Notes under the pieces: model-generated
Databases searched by the model: none
What the model was told of the DNA's origin: nothing
The model's input: only the letters and a program-made list of their open reading frames with translations
Translations under genes and position numbers: made by a program
In this document: one piece after another, positions 36,462 to 45,112 of the stretch
Position numbering within the stretch: the first letter of the stretch is position 1
How the letters are laid out: each line of letters starts with the position of its first letter
NCBI GenBank assembly: GCA_040218795.1
Contig: JAVJQT010000009.1
Span: forward strand, 75,923 to 139,922
Direction of reading: 5' to 3'
DNA length: 64,000 nucleotides
Source: CCMP332 sp040218795
GTDB taxonomy: Bacteria; Bacteroidota; Bacteroidia; Cytophagales; CCMP332

Positions 36462-37646
36462 ATGAAAAAGTCAACTGCTTTTAAAGCAATAGTGGCCATA
36501 GTAGCATCATCTTTCCTTTACGCCTGCGGAGGCGGAGGCGCATACAGAGATGCGAGTAATCCGGGTTCCAACAGTTCTGTAACCGGTTTGGGCTATAATG
36601 AAGAAGGTGGATTTGAAGTAAATGATTATAACGGACAACCCGAAGCGCCAAACATGGTCTTTATACAAGGTGGTAGAACAACCTTGGGTTCGTCTGAAGA
36701 AGATATTCTCAATCGTCATGACAATGTGGAGAGAACCGTTACGGTTGCTTCCTTTTTTATGGATATGACCGAGATTGCAAATATTCACTGGTTGGAGTAT
36801 TTGTTTTATCTCAAAAGAGATTCATCAGAAGAAGTTTACGTTGCCTCTTTACCCGATACGCTTGTATGGGAAAGTGAGCTTTCATTCAATGACCCCTATG
36901 TAGATCACTATTTGAGATATCCTGGATTCAGATATTTCCCCGTAGTTGGTGTAACATGGGAGCAAGCCAGTGATTACTGTATTTGGAGAACAAAAGTGGT
37001 AAACCAAAAATTGGCAGAAGAAAGCGGAATAGAAGATATTCAATACGAAGGTAGAATTCCTTTGGAATCAGGTGTGGTAGTTCCAAGTTTCAGATTGCCG
37101 ACTGAGGCTGAATGGGAATATGCAGCCATAGCTTTGATTGGAACACAATACCTTGATGAAAACCAATCTCACAAAAGAATTTATCCATGGGATGGTCATG
37201 CATTAAGAAATCCTTATGGTGCCGAAATGGGAACATTCCTTGCCAACTTTAAAAGAGGTAGAGGTGATTATGCAGGTATCGCAGGAAGATTAAATGATGG
37301 CGCAATGATCACCGATCATGTATATGCTAATCCTCCAAATGATTACGGTCTCTATAATATGGCCGGTAATGTATCAGAATGGGTATGGGATGTTTACCGA
37401 CCACTATCTTTTCAGCAGGTGGATGATCTTAACCCTATCAGAAGAAACGGATGGAAAGATGAGTCTGATCGTTACGACCCTACCAATAGTCTTATCGGCA
37501 ATGAAGTAAGGGTATATAAGGGTGGTTCATGGCATGATCCTGCTTATTTCATGTCTCCTGGTACAAGAAGATACCTGGAACAGGATACTGCATTGGCAAC
37601 ACTTGGATTTAGATGTGCCATGATCAGCGCAGGTAGAAACCGCTAG
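36462..37646 (+). CDS. gldJ: GldJ-like SUMF1-fold lipoprotein (gliding/T9SS)
   Basis: 394 residues from ATG 36462. A lipoprotein signal ends in a lipobox with Cys26 (SFLYAC, followed by glycines). The mature part is a formylglycine-generating-enzyme fold: MVFIQGGRTTLGSSEEDI, TEAEWEYAA, and GLYNMAGNVSEWVWDVYRP, then KGGSWHDP. The patterns VGVTWEQASDYCIWRTKVVNQ and ALPDTLVW-like SLPDTLVW match GldJ and its sister GldK, lipoproteins required for gliding and the type IX secretion system. It is shorter than Flavobacterium GldJ. Whether it serves gliding or T9SS alone cannot be told from this window. Confidence 0.72.
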   Translation: MKKSTAFKAIVAIVASSFLYACGGGGAYRDASNPGSNSSVTGLGYNEEGGFEVNDYNGQPEAPNMVFIQGGRTTLGSSEEDILNRHDNVERTVTVASFFMDMTEIANIHWLEYLFYLKRDSSEEVYVASLPDTLVWESELSFNDPYVDHYLRYPGFRYFPVVGVTWEQASDYCIWRTKVVNQKLAEESGIEDIQYEGRIPLESGVVVPSFRLPTEAEWEYAAIALIGTQYLDENQSHKRIYPWDGHALRNPYGAEMGTFLANFKRGRGDYAGIAGRLNDGAMITDHVYANPPNDYGLYNMAGNVSEWVWDVYRPLSFQQVDDLNPIRRNGWKDESDRYDPTNSLIGNEVRVYKGGSWHDPAYFMSPGTRRYLEQDTALATLGFRCAMISAGRNR

Positions 37647-37664
37647 ATAAAAATATTATTAATT

Positions 37665-37693
37665 AAAAGCTGCTCTAAAAGGCAGCTTTTTTT
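37665..37693 (+). terminator. Intrinsic terminator abutting anmK
   Basis: AAAAGCTGC (37665-37673) pairs with GCAGCTTTT (37682-37690), loop TCTAAAAG, then further T residues. It ends the gldJ transcript. The anmK ATG (37698) is only 4 nt beyond the T tract. Confidence 0.85.
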
Positions 37694-37697
37694 GTTT

Positions 37698-38783
37698 ATG
37701 GAAGTTCGAGTTTTTGGTCTAATGTCCGGTTCTTCACTAGACGGAATAGATATTGCCGATTGTACTTTCAAGATCAATCCTGAAAAGGTAATATTTGAAA
37801 TCAATAATGCGCTTACTTTACCTTACCCAAAAGAATTGCATGATGCTTTATTGGAAGCAGCTCAAATTTCCTCTAAAGATTTAAAATTACTAGACATAGA
37901 ATACAGTGAATGGATCGCTGATAAATTGGAGCAATTTATCCAAGGACGATCAGAAATTTCCCTAATAGGCATTCATGGGCATACTGTATTTCACAAACCC
38001 AATGAAGGGTTTTCACTTCAGCTGGGTAATGGCCGGATCATTCATTCCAAAATTGGAGTGCCCATTGTTACTGATTTTAGAACTGCCGATATCAAAGCCG
38101 GAGGGCAGGGTGCTCCGCTATCACCTAAAGGTGATTTGGATCTATTCCCCGATTATGATGGATTCTTAAACCTTGGAGGAATTTCAAATTTTAGTTTCAA
38201 AACAAAGGAGCAATCAATAAAAGGCTTTGACATTTGTCCTTTTAATCTGGCTTTGAATGAACTTGCACAGAAAAAGGGATTTGCGTACGATAAGAATGGT
38301 AATTTGGCTTCGCGCGGATCAATTATAGAGCCATTGCTTGAAGACCTAAACGCCATTGAATTCTACAAGGGTAGAAAACCAAAGAGTATTGACAGGCTCT
38401 GGTATGAAAATACATTTCAACCAATTATTAAACGCTTTTATAATGATTATGCGCTTGAAGACATCATTCATACCGTGAATAATCATCAGGCAATTCAAAT
38501 CGCAGGCGTTTTAAACGATTATCTGAACAAAAATGATAAAATCCTGCTTAGCGGCGGAGGCGCTCATAATGGCTTTTTTACTGAGCTCTTAAAATCTAAA
38601 ATAAAGTCTAAATTAATTATTCCCGATGCCTCAATCGCAGATAATAAAGAAGCCATTATCTTTGCCTACCTGGCATTGCTAAAGGCTTTGGGAATGCCCA
38701 ATTGCATTGCTCAAGTAACCGGGGCAAAAAGAGATAGCATTGGCGGGATGCTTTTTGGAAACTGTAACTTTAATAAGAATTAA
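37698..38783 (+). CDS. anmK: Anhydro-N-acetylmuramic acid kinase
   Basis: 361 residues from ATG 37698 (a TTG 6 nt earlier is the only alternative). The sugar-kinase ATP loop is GLMSGSSLDGIDIA at the start; GIHGHTVFHKP, DFRTADIKAGGQGAPLSP and LSGGGAHN match AnmK. It phosphorylates 1,6-anhydro-MurNAc released from peptidoglycan, feeding wall recycling. The enzyme fits with the lytic transglycosylase encoded at 50311, which makes such anhydro ends. The stop is 1 nt before the next gene's ATG, so they are coupled. The preceding terminator implies read-through or a start inside it. Confidence 0.93.
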   Translation: MEVRVFGLMSGSSLDGIDIADCTFKINPEKVIFEINNALTLPYPKELHDALLEAAQISSKDLKLLDIEYSEWIADKLEQFIQGRSEISLIGIHGHTVFHKPNEGFSLQLGNGRIIHSKIGVPIVTDFRTADIKAGGQGAPLSPKGDLDLFPDYDGFLNLGGISNFSFKTKEQSIKGFDICPFNLALNELAQKKGFAYDKNGNLASRGSIIEPLLEDLNAIEFYKGRKPKSIDRLWYENTFQPIIKRFYNDYALEDIIHTVNNHQAIQIAGVLNDYLNKNDKILLSGGGAHNGFFTELLKSKIKSKLIIPDASIADNKEAIIFAYLALLKALGMPNCIAQVTGAKRDSIGGMLFGNCNFNKN

Positions 38784-38784
38784 C

Positions 38785-40011
38785 ATGTGGGATCTTCTAA
38801 AGAAATTTGAAAATAAACAGGCTGAAATCGTTTTTGAGTGGAATGACAATGAAACTGAAGCTGTAGGCTGGGTAGTTATCAATTCCCTTAGAAATGGAGC
38901 TGCAGGTGGTGGAACACGTATGCGACCGGGGCTTGACAGAAGAGAAGTGGAATCGCTTGCTAAAACCATGGAGATTAAATTTACCATTTCCGGACCGCAA
39001 ATCGGAGGGGCAAAATCGGGTATCAATTTTGATCCTCACGATCCAAGAAAACAAGGTGTGCTCGAAAGATGGTATAAAGCTGTTATTCCTCTATTAAAAA
39101 ATTACTATGGTACAGGTGGCGATCTTAATGTTGACGAAATTCACGAAGTAATTCCTATTACAGAAGACCTGGGTCTATGGCATCCTCAGGAAGGTGTGGT
39201 AAATGGTTATTTTAATCCAAATGAACCAGAAAAAATCAGGAAAATCGGCCAGCTCAGACAAGGGGTATCCAAAGTAATCGAAGATCCTGAATTTATTCCA
39301 CCGGGAAATAAAAAATACCATGTTGCAGATATGATCACTGGTTTTGGGGTGGCACAGGCTGTGAGAAGCTATTACGAGATATGGGGAGGAGAACTCCAAA
39401 ATAAAAAGGCAATTATTCAGGGCTGGGGAAATGTGGGCTCTGCGGCTGCTTATTTTCTTGCCAAATGGGGTGTTTCGGTTGTTGGAATTATTGACAAGGC
39501 AGGTGGAGTGATAAAAAGTGATGGCTTAAATTATGAGGAGATTAGACAACTCTTTGTCAATAAAATTGGAAATACACTGATTGGTGAAGACCTGATTCCT
39601 TTTGAGAAAGCCAATGAAATTATTTGGAATGAAAAAGCAGACATTTTCATACCGGCTGCCGGTTCCAGATTGGTCAAACAGGAAGAATTACAAAAAATGA
39701 TTGAAAATGGCCTGGAAGTTATTTCCAGTGGTGCCAATGTTCCCTTTGCCGATACTGAAATTTTTATGGGGCCAATTGGAAAATACGCCGATCAGAATCT
39801 GGCTTTAATTCCCGATTTTATTGCAAATTGTGGTATGGCACGGGTTTTTGCCTATTTAATGGAAACTGACAAGGAGATTACCGATCAGTCGATTTTTAGT
39901 GATACAAGGAAAGTAATTCACAAAGCATTGGCGGCAGTTCACGATGAGAACAGCAATCGAACCAAACTGGCAGAGAAAGCATTTGAGATTTCTCTTAGAC
40001 AATTGATATAA
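38785..40011 (+). CDS. Glu/Leu/Phe/Val-family amino acid dehydrogenase
   Basis: 408 residues from ATG 38785; a longer frame reaching 38740 is rejected because it overlaps anmK. The substrate domain has GGTRMRPGLDRREVESLAKTMEIKF, SGPQIGGAKSGI and GTGGDLNVDE; the NAD domain has GWGNVGSAAAYFLAKWG with the glycine-rich turn. It reductively interconverts an amino acid and its keto acid with NAD(P)H. Glu or Leu/Val dehydrogenase cannot be decided by eye, since the specificity pocket needs alignment. Its place next to anmK suggests nitrogen recovery from muropeptides, but this is inference. Confidence 0.88.
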   Translation: MWDLLKKFENKQAEIVFEWNDNETEAVGWVVINSLRNGAAGGGTRMRPGLDRREVESLAKTMEIKFTISGPQIGGAKSGINFDPHDPRKQGVLERWYKAVIPLLKNYYGTGGDLNVDEIHEVIPITEDLGLWHPQEGVVNGYFNPNEPEKIRKIGQLRQGVSKVIEDPEFIPPGNKKYHVADMITGFGVAQAVRSYYEIWGGELQNKKAIIQGWGNVGSAAAYFLAKWGVSVVGIIDKAGGVIKSDGLNYEEIRQLFVNKIGNTLIGEDLIPFEKANEIIWNEKADIFIPAAGSRLVKQEELQKMIENGLEVISSGANVPFADTEIFMGPIGKYADQNLALIPDFIANCGMARVFAYLMETDKEITDQSIFSDTRKVIHKALAAVHDENSNRTKLAEKAFEISLRQLI

Positions 40012-40118
40012 TAAAATCGCATCGACAGCGATATAATTATTCAATATTTTATATTTAACAGTCATTATTTTGATAAATGATAAGGCAAAATCTATTTTTA
40101 AAGCCTGATTAGCATAGA

Positions 40119-41645
40119 ATGCATTTAAAAACACTTTTCGGGTTTGTTTTCCTGATATCCGTATTTCTCTTTTCTGATATAGACAAAGCTTATGCTTTGA
40201 ATGAAATCAGTGCTGAGGAAATGGTTATGGATAATCCTGAGCATTCTGAGAGCGAAGGGTTACAAGTTCACGAAGAATCTTCCGAACACGGAGAAGAAGC
40301 CCATCACAGCGCCCTTGAGCCGGCGGGCTGGGCTGTTATACCATTTGTGCTTCTTTTATCCTTAATCGCTATCGGCCCGCTCCTTTTTGAACATTTTTGG
40401 CATAAAAATTATCCCAAAATAGCGGTTGCACTGGCAGCGATAGTTCTGGCCTATTATTTATTGTTTTTAGGCAATACCCATGAACCTGTCCATGCTTTTT
40501 TCGAATATTTTCAATTTATCAGTTTACTTTCTGCGCTGTTTATTGCTTCAGGTGGGATTCTTATCAATATCGATAAGGAAGGTAAACCTTTGACCAATGT
40601 AATCTTATTGCTTATCGGTGCGGTAATAGCCAATCTTATCGGAACCACCGGGGCTTCAATGCTTTTGATCAGACCCTTTATTCGACTGAACAGAAATCGG
40701 GTCAAACCCTATCATATCGTTTTCTTCATATTTATTGTTAGCAATATTGGCGGATCATTGACGCCCATTGGAGATCCTCCGTTATTTCTCGGTTTTTTAA
40801 AAGGTGTACCATTCCAGTGGACCGTAATTCATAATATACTTCCCTGGGCTTTTGGAATAAGTTTGCTTTTGATATTATTCTATCTGTACGATCGACGCAA
40901 TACCTCAAATTACTTTCCCGATGAGGAATTCAACTATAGTGGAAAATTGAGTATTAGAGGGAAAAAGAATTTTGTTTGGTTAGCGATTATAATTATTGCT
41001 GTATTTCTCGATCCCAATTTGCCCGGTTTTGAATGGGTGCCCGGAGTAGAAATAAACGGAGCAACATTCTCATTTGTCAGAGAATTAATAATGTTGTCAT
41101 GTGCCTTTTTCAGCTATAAATTTGGAAATACTGATCTTTTGAAAGAAAATGATTTTGACTTTGAACCGATCAGGGAAGTTGCTTTTATTTTCATTGGAAT
41201 TTTTGCCACCATGATGCCTGCCCTTCAAATGGTTGGAGAATTTGCTCAAAGTCCTGCTGGCGCAAAATTAATTACCCACAATACACTTTATTGGGGTACG
41301 GGGTTTCTTTCGGGATTTCTGGACAATGCCCCCACTTATTTAAATTTCCTGGCAGCAGCAATGGCTTCGAAAGGAGCGAGTATATCTGATTTCGATGCGG
41401 TAGTTGAATTTGCACGTAATGGATTTGCAGATTCCACGCTTCAACTTAAGGCAATTTCTATAGCGGCAGTATTTTTTGGTGCCCTAACCTATATCGGTAA
41501 TGGGCCAAATTTTATGGTAAAATCCATTTCCGAACAAATCGGAATTAAAATGCCCTCGTTTTTTGGTTATATACTTAGGTTTTCAATTCCGATTCTCATA
41601 CCACTCCTCTTTTTGGTATGGTTGATATTTTTTGCATTCGCTTAA
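40119..41645 (+). CDS. nhaD: NhaD-type Na+/H+ antiporter
   Basis: 508 residues. A signal-like N-terminus (ending KAYAL) and an acid/His-rich stretch (EHSESEGLQVHEESSEHGEEAHH) precede about 12 membrane helices. Ion-transporter family marks include LIGTTGASMLLIRP, SNIGGSLTPIGDPPLFLGF, DNAPTYLNF and TYIGNGPNFMVKSI, which together are NhaD signatures. It expels Na+ at alkaline pH, as expected for a marine or haloalkaliphilic host. The gene ends 2 nt before the 3' end of an unusual tRNA-like element on the other strand. Confidence 0.92.
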   Translation: MHLKTLFGFVFLISVFLFSDIDKAYALNEISAEEMVMDNPEHSESEGLQVHEESSEHGEEAHHSALEPAGWAVIPFVLLLSLIAIGPLLFEHFWHKNYPKIAVALAAIVLAYYLLFLGNTHEPVHAFFEYFQFISLLSALFIASGGILINIDKEGKPLTNVILLLIGAVIANLIGTTGASMLLIRPFIRLNRNRVKPYHIVFFIFIVSNIGGSLTPIGDPPLFLGFLKGVPFQWTVIHNILPWAFGISLLLILFYLYDRRNTSNYFPDEEFNYSGKLSIRGKKNFVWLAIIIIAVFLDPNLPGFEWVPGVEINGATFSFVRELIMLSCAFFSYKFGNTDLLKENDFDFEPIREVAFIFIGIFATMMPALQMVGEFAQSPAGAKLITHNTLYWGTGFLSGFLDNAPTYLNFLAAAMASKGASISDFDAVVEFARNGFADSTLQLKAISIAAVFFGALTYIGNGPNFMVKSISEQIGIKMPSFFGYILRFSIPILIPLLFLVWLIFFAFA

Positions 41646-41647
41646 AG

Positions 41648-41798
41648 CTGTAGGGGGAGGATTCGAACCTCCAAGAAGTCGTTAGCTCCGAAGCTCAATT
41701 TAGCATCTTTAATGATCTTAAATTGATCTTACGGAGTTTATCCGAAACTCTTCACCCCCGAGACAGGAGGGCATGTCTGCCTGTTTCATCACCCCACA
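41648..41798 (-). tRNA. Abnormal tRNA-Leu-like RNA with a giant variable arm
   Basis: On the minus strand: acceptor TGTGGGG/CCCTACA (41798-41792 with 41655-41649; an eighth pair C/G is possible), T8-G9, D arm ATG-AAACAGGCAGA-CAT with the G18-G19 pair, G26, anticodon stem CCCTC/GGGGG, loop CTGTCTC, and T arm GGAGG-TTCGAAT-CCTCC. The D arm and GGCAGACA match tRNA-Leu. But the anticodon is GUC (41764-41762), base 37 is U and base 73 is G. Between anticodon and T stems there are 82 nt (41754-41673) instead of about 15. They fold as one rod: GAAG/CTTC at the base, GTT/AAC, CTCCG/CGGAG, AAG/CTT and TCAATTTA/TAAATTGA, with a 16-nt tip. CCA is not encoded. Normal leucyl decoding is unlikely; a tRNA-like regulatory RNA, or a relic, is possible. 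Confidence 0.75.
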
Positions 41799-41923
41799 GT
41801 ATCAATGTAAAAGTAATAAATTCATCAATAAATTATATATTACTTACCTTTTTGATGAATTATTTACAGTATATTTAAATTTAATTGTAATAATTTATTA
41901 ATTATATAATTGTTTAATTTATT

Positions 41924-42388
41924 ATGGATGATTTTTACAGAATCGATAATACGGATAAGGCTATTTTGAATATTCTTATGAAGGATGCCCGCAAACCCTA
42001 CAGTGAAATAGCCAAGCTCGTCCATGTTTCTCCAGGAACAGTTCATGTGAGGATGCATAAAATGGAAGAAGCGGGAATCGTAAAGGACTCAAAGCTCTTT
42101 ATTGACTATGCCAAATTGGGTATAGATATTACTTCTTTTATAGGTATACATCTTGAAAAAAGCGCATTGTTTAAGAATGTTAAAAATGACCTCGAAAAAG
42201 TCGAAGAAATCACCAATCTATTTTACACTACGGGAATTTACGGTTTACTCGCTTTAATCCGATGCAGGGACACGGCACACCTCAGAGAAATTGTACAGGA
42301 CAAAATTCAGTCTATAAAAGGAATTCAGAGAACAGAAACCATGATTAGTCTGGAAGAAAGTATTTCCAGGCCATATTTACTTCGCTGA
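41924..42388 (+). CDS. Lrp/AsnC-family transcriptional regulator
   Basis: 154 residues. N-terminal helix-turn-helix (DNTDKAILNILMKDARKPYSEIAKLVHVSPGTVHVRMHKMEEAGIV) followed by the ligand-binding RAM domain (IGIHLEKSALF...GIYGLLALIRCRDTAHLREIV). Lrp/AsnC proteins respond to amino acids and often control amino-acid metabolism; the nearby dehydrogenase gene and the kynurenine cluster are natural targets (inference). The last 12 nt overlap the convergent HTTM gene. An AT-rich stretch of about 120 bp with many TAAT steps lies upstream and probably contains its promoter. Confidence 0.92.
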   Translation: MDDFYRIDNTDKAILNILMKDARKPYSEIAKLVHVSPGTVHVRMHKMEEAGIVKDSKLFIDYAKLGIDITSFIGIHLEKSALFKNVKNDLEKVEEITNLFYTTGIYGLLALIRCRDTAHLREIVQDKIQSIKGIQRTETMISLEESISRPYLLR

Positions 42389-43744
42389 GCGCATATCTTC
42401 AATGTTTGCTCCCGGATAAGGCCATATCCATTCTGCATGTCTGAAATGATCCCAATCTACATGCGCCATATCGTAATCAGACTTAAATAAGGGATATGCT
42501 TTACCTCCATTTAATGTAACCCAGCCCCTGATAAAAATACTGATGTCCTGGCCGGCGTATTCTTTTTTTAAGATCTGTACAAATTGCCACATCATATCCG
42601 GATGGGTCGCTACGCGAACATATTGTTTCGGTGTTAAATAGTCCAATGCATGAACCACCTTCCTTTGCCCGGTTTCATTGTCAATTACATTGATATGCAT
42701 TCTTCCCTGTTTGGTTCTCAACATCATTCTCCATGACATTCTATGTCCTTCTTCTGTCCAGTTTACATCCCCTTCAATAAAATGATGACGTATAGGCAAA
42801 ATCAATTGAATTGCGAACCAAACTGTAAATGCAATTAATATCATTTTTTGATTAGAAGTACTTATTTGTACATCATTGCTTTTTTCATATTTGGGGTAAA
42901 TATTGCGCTTTCGATTCAAAAATGTGCGAAGCTCTCGGCCATTATAGAAAAATAGCAATAAGGCCAAAGCCATGTATGGAAAAACGCCAATTTGAAAAAC
43001 AACGGAGTTAAACAAATGAAAAAAGAATGCTGCAAATACAGCGTATTTTCGGGTTTTTCTCCAGAGCAAAGCGGGAACAACAAAAAAGTCAAATACTATT
43101 CCACCCCAGGAAATAATTATTTGAAACCAATGCTGACTCAACAATGGACCTAAAACCGGATAATCGTATTTTGAAAGAAATAATTGTTCTACAGAATTGT
43201 AGCCAACCCAATCTGTATTCCATTTTGCCACACTGGCATACATGTAAAAGATCGCACTTTGCAATATAAAAACCCAGATAATACCTCGGATACATACATT
43301 GGAACGAATCTTTGGGTTGTATTTTGCATCGAGTGAAAAGGAGCGGTCGGCAGGAAGAAAAATCAGAATAAATGTCAGCAGAACCATTAAATAATAATGA
43401 TTATTATAATTGGTCTTTTGCATCAAATAAGCGCCGGACCAAAGCAGGAAATAGCCTATTGCTGCAATTCTGTATTTCCAGCCAAGCATGATCATGAGCC
43501 CAAAGAGGCCCATGATGAAAAAATAATAATACATACCATTTCCCGGCAGAGGAGAAAGAAAATCAAATGGAATAAATACGAAGGTGTGTTTCGGAATAAT
43601 ATAAGCCCTGGCCACCCAACCGGTGAGAATGGCACCAAAACCCTCAGCTGCCAATAAAAATCCGAATGCAACTCTGAAAAGTGCCAGAGGTGCTATATCT
43701 ACATTTTCAAAAAATCTGTTTTTATAAATTTCCAGTCCTGCCAC
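42377..43744 (-). CDS. HTTM-domain membrane protein (vitamin K-dependent carboxylase-like)
   Basis: 455 residues with several membrane helices in the first 320 and a soluble C-terminus. The HTTM signatures are present: LALFRVAFGFLLAAEG, LMQKTNYNNHYYLMVLLTF, YASVAKWNTDWVGYN, then HHFIEGDVNWTEEGHRMSW. Relatives include vertebrate gamma-glutamyl carboxylase, which uses vitamin K hydroquinone; bacterial HTTM proteins have unknown substrates. The gene starts inside the SDR gene (23-nt overlap), so the pair is co-expressed. An active-site Lys as in the vertebrate enzyme cannot be assigned by eye. Confidence 0.82.
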   Translation of the reverse strand: MAGLEIYKNRFFENVDIAPLALFRVAFGFLLAAEGFGAILTGWVARAYIIPKHTFVFIPFDFLSPLPGNGMYYYFFIMGLFGLMIMLGWKYRIAAIGYFLLWSGAYLMQKTNYNNHYYLMVLLTFILIFLPADRSFSLDAKYNPKIRSNVCIRGIIWVFILQSAIFYMYASVAKWNTDWVGYNSVEQLFLSKYDYPVLGPLLSQHWFQIIISWGGIVFDFFVVPALLWRKTRKYAVFAAFFFHLFNSVVFQIGVFPYMALALLLFFYNGRELRTFLNRKRNIYPKYEKSNDVQISTSNQKMILIAFTVWFAIQLILPIRHHFIEGDVNWTEEGHRMSWRMMLRTKQGRMHINVIDNETGQRKVVHALDYLTPKQYVRVATHPDMMWQFVQILKKEYAGQDISIFIRGWVTLNGGKAYPLFKSDYDMAHVDWDHFRHAEWIWPYPGANIEDMRSAK

Positions 43745-44513
43745 CGTCCACGGGTATGTTTATTCCATTAATATAAGCAGCTGAACTTGTGCAAAGAAAT
43801 GCTATGGCCTGAGCCACTTCTTTGGCTTCTGCAAATCGTCCCACAGGTATTTCACTTTTTAGCTCATCCATAATTTCCTGTTCGGGTTTTGAAGCTTTTT
43901 TGGATTTTCTTGAAATTATAGCATCTAATCTTTGGGTCTGTGTTGCGCCCGGCAAAACATTATTTACGGTAATTCCATATTCTCCCAATTCCATCGAAAG
44001 TGTTTTGGCCCAATTGGCCACAGCACCGCGAATGGTATTTGAAACACCAAGACCGGGAATGGGTTGTTTTACAGATGTAGATATGATGTTTACAATTCGG
44101 CCATAGCCCGCGTTTCGCATCAAGGGTACAAGGTTTTGAGCCAGAATTTGATTACAGATTAAATGCGCGTTAAAAGCAATTCTAAAATCCTCGAGTTCCG
44201 CATCAATGGCTTTGCCGGCAGGAGGCCCTCCCGTATTGTTGATGAGTATTTCCCAGCTGTTAAAATCCTTTAAGTAGTTTTTTAGATTTTTTTCCAGGCC
44301 CGATGGATCCATAAAATCGGCAATAATATAATTATGGGGCAATTCTGGGCAGCTCGGCAATCCCCGCACCATATTTTTGAGTGCTTCTTCATTTCTGGCA
44401 ATGAGTGTAACATGTGCACCCATTTCTGCCAGTTCGATGGCGGTTGATTTTCCAATTCCCTGACTGCTTCCGCAGACAATTGCTTTTTTGCCTTTAAGAT
44501 TTAAATCAATCAT
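43722..44513 (-). CDS. SDR-family oxidoreductase lacking the Tyr-Lys catalytic pair
   Basis: 263 residues with a Rossmann NAD motif (CGSSQGIGKS, 14-23), NNTGGPPAG and ISTSVK, i.e. the short-chain dehydrogenase fold. Where YxxxK is expected, the sequence is VSNTIRG: V157 replaces the catalytic Tyr and I161 the Lys. This fits a subgroup of BKR-like SDR proteins known for an imperfect tetrad. It is divergent from haaO and its mRNA also encodes the HTTM protein. A job in tryptophan breakdown, for example on a muconate semialdehyde, is inferred only from position. Confidence 0.85.
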   Translation of the reverse strand: MIDLNLKGKKAIVCGSSQGIGKSTAIELAEMGAHVTLIARNEEALKNMVRGLPSCPELPHNYIIADFMDPSGLEKNLKNYLKDFNSWEILINNTGGPPAGKAIDAELEDFRIAFNAHLICNQILAQNLVPLMRNAGYGRIVNIISTSVKQPIPGLGVSNTIRGAVANWAKTLSMELGEYGITVNNVLPGATQTQRLDAIISRKSKKASKPEQEIMDELKSEIPVGRFAEAKEVAQAIAFLCTSSAAYINGINIPVDGGRTGNL

Positions 44514-44587
44514 TTTTAATTCCTTTTACAATTTCAAATCTAATTGTTATTTATTTTTTATTTTGGAGATATACAAATTCATTTCTC

Positions 44588-45112
44588 ATGGCTATTAGCA
44601 GACCCTTTAATCTACAAAAATGGATCGATGAAAACAGGCATATTCTCAAACCTCCTGTTGGTAATAAAAATCTTTATGCGGATGCCGGAGATTACATTGT
44701 AATGATCGTCGGAGGTCCGAATGCAAGAAAAGATTATCATTATAATGAAACCGAAGAGTTATTTTACCAGCTCGAAGGAGATATTAATGTCAGAATACAG
44801 GAAGATGGAAAAGCGGTTGATATTCCGATAAAAGCCGGTGAGATGTTTCTGCTGCCGGCCAAGGTGCCGCATTCCCCTATGCGAAGCGAAGGCTCGGTGG
44901 GTTTGGTCGTAGAATTGAAAAGAGAAAATGCCAAAGACGGTTTGTTATGGTTTTGCGATAACTGCAATAATAAATTGCATGAAACTTATTTCACGCTTCA
45001 CAATATTGAGAAGGACTTTATTCCAAGGTTTAAGGAATTCTATGGCTCAGAGAAAATGCGTACCTGTGAAAATTGCGGAACGGTGATGGAAACAGATGAG
45101 CGATTCGTATAA
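44588..45112 (+). CDS. haaO: 3-hydroxyanthranilate 3,4-dioxygenase
   Basis: 174 residues. A cupin core binds Fe(II): HYNETEELFYQLEGD (first motif, His and Glu) and LPAKVPHSPMR (second His). A C-terminal rubredoxin-like metal site has CDNCNN and CENCG, typical of bacterial HAAO. It opens the ring of 3-hydroxyanthranilate to 2-amino-3-carboxymuconate semialdehyde. It sits divergent from the SDR and upstream of kynU, from which a repeat-rich 300-bp segment separates it. Confidence 0.95.
   Translation: MAISRPFNLQKWIDENRHILKPPVGNKNLYADAGDYIVMIVGGPNARKDYHYNETEELFYQLEGDINVRIQEDGKAVDIPIKAGEMFLLPAKVPHSPMRSEGSVGLVVELKRENAKDGLLWFCDNCNNKLHETYFTLHNIEKDFIPRFKEFYGSEKMRTCENCGTVMETDERFV

Noticed and set aside
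41648..41798. tmRNA, tRNA-Sec or group I intron-containing tRNA as explanations for the tRNA-like RNA
   Set aside because: Too short for tmRNA, wrong D stem and anticodon for tRNA-Sec, and the insert is far too small for a self-splicing intron and lies in the variable arm.
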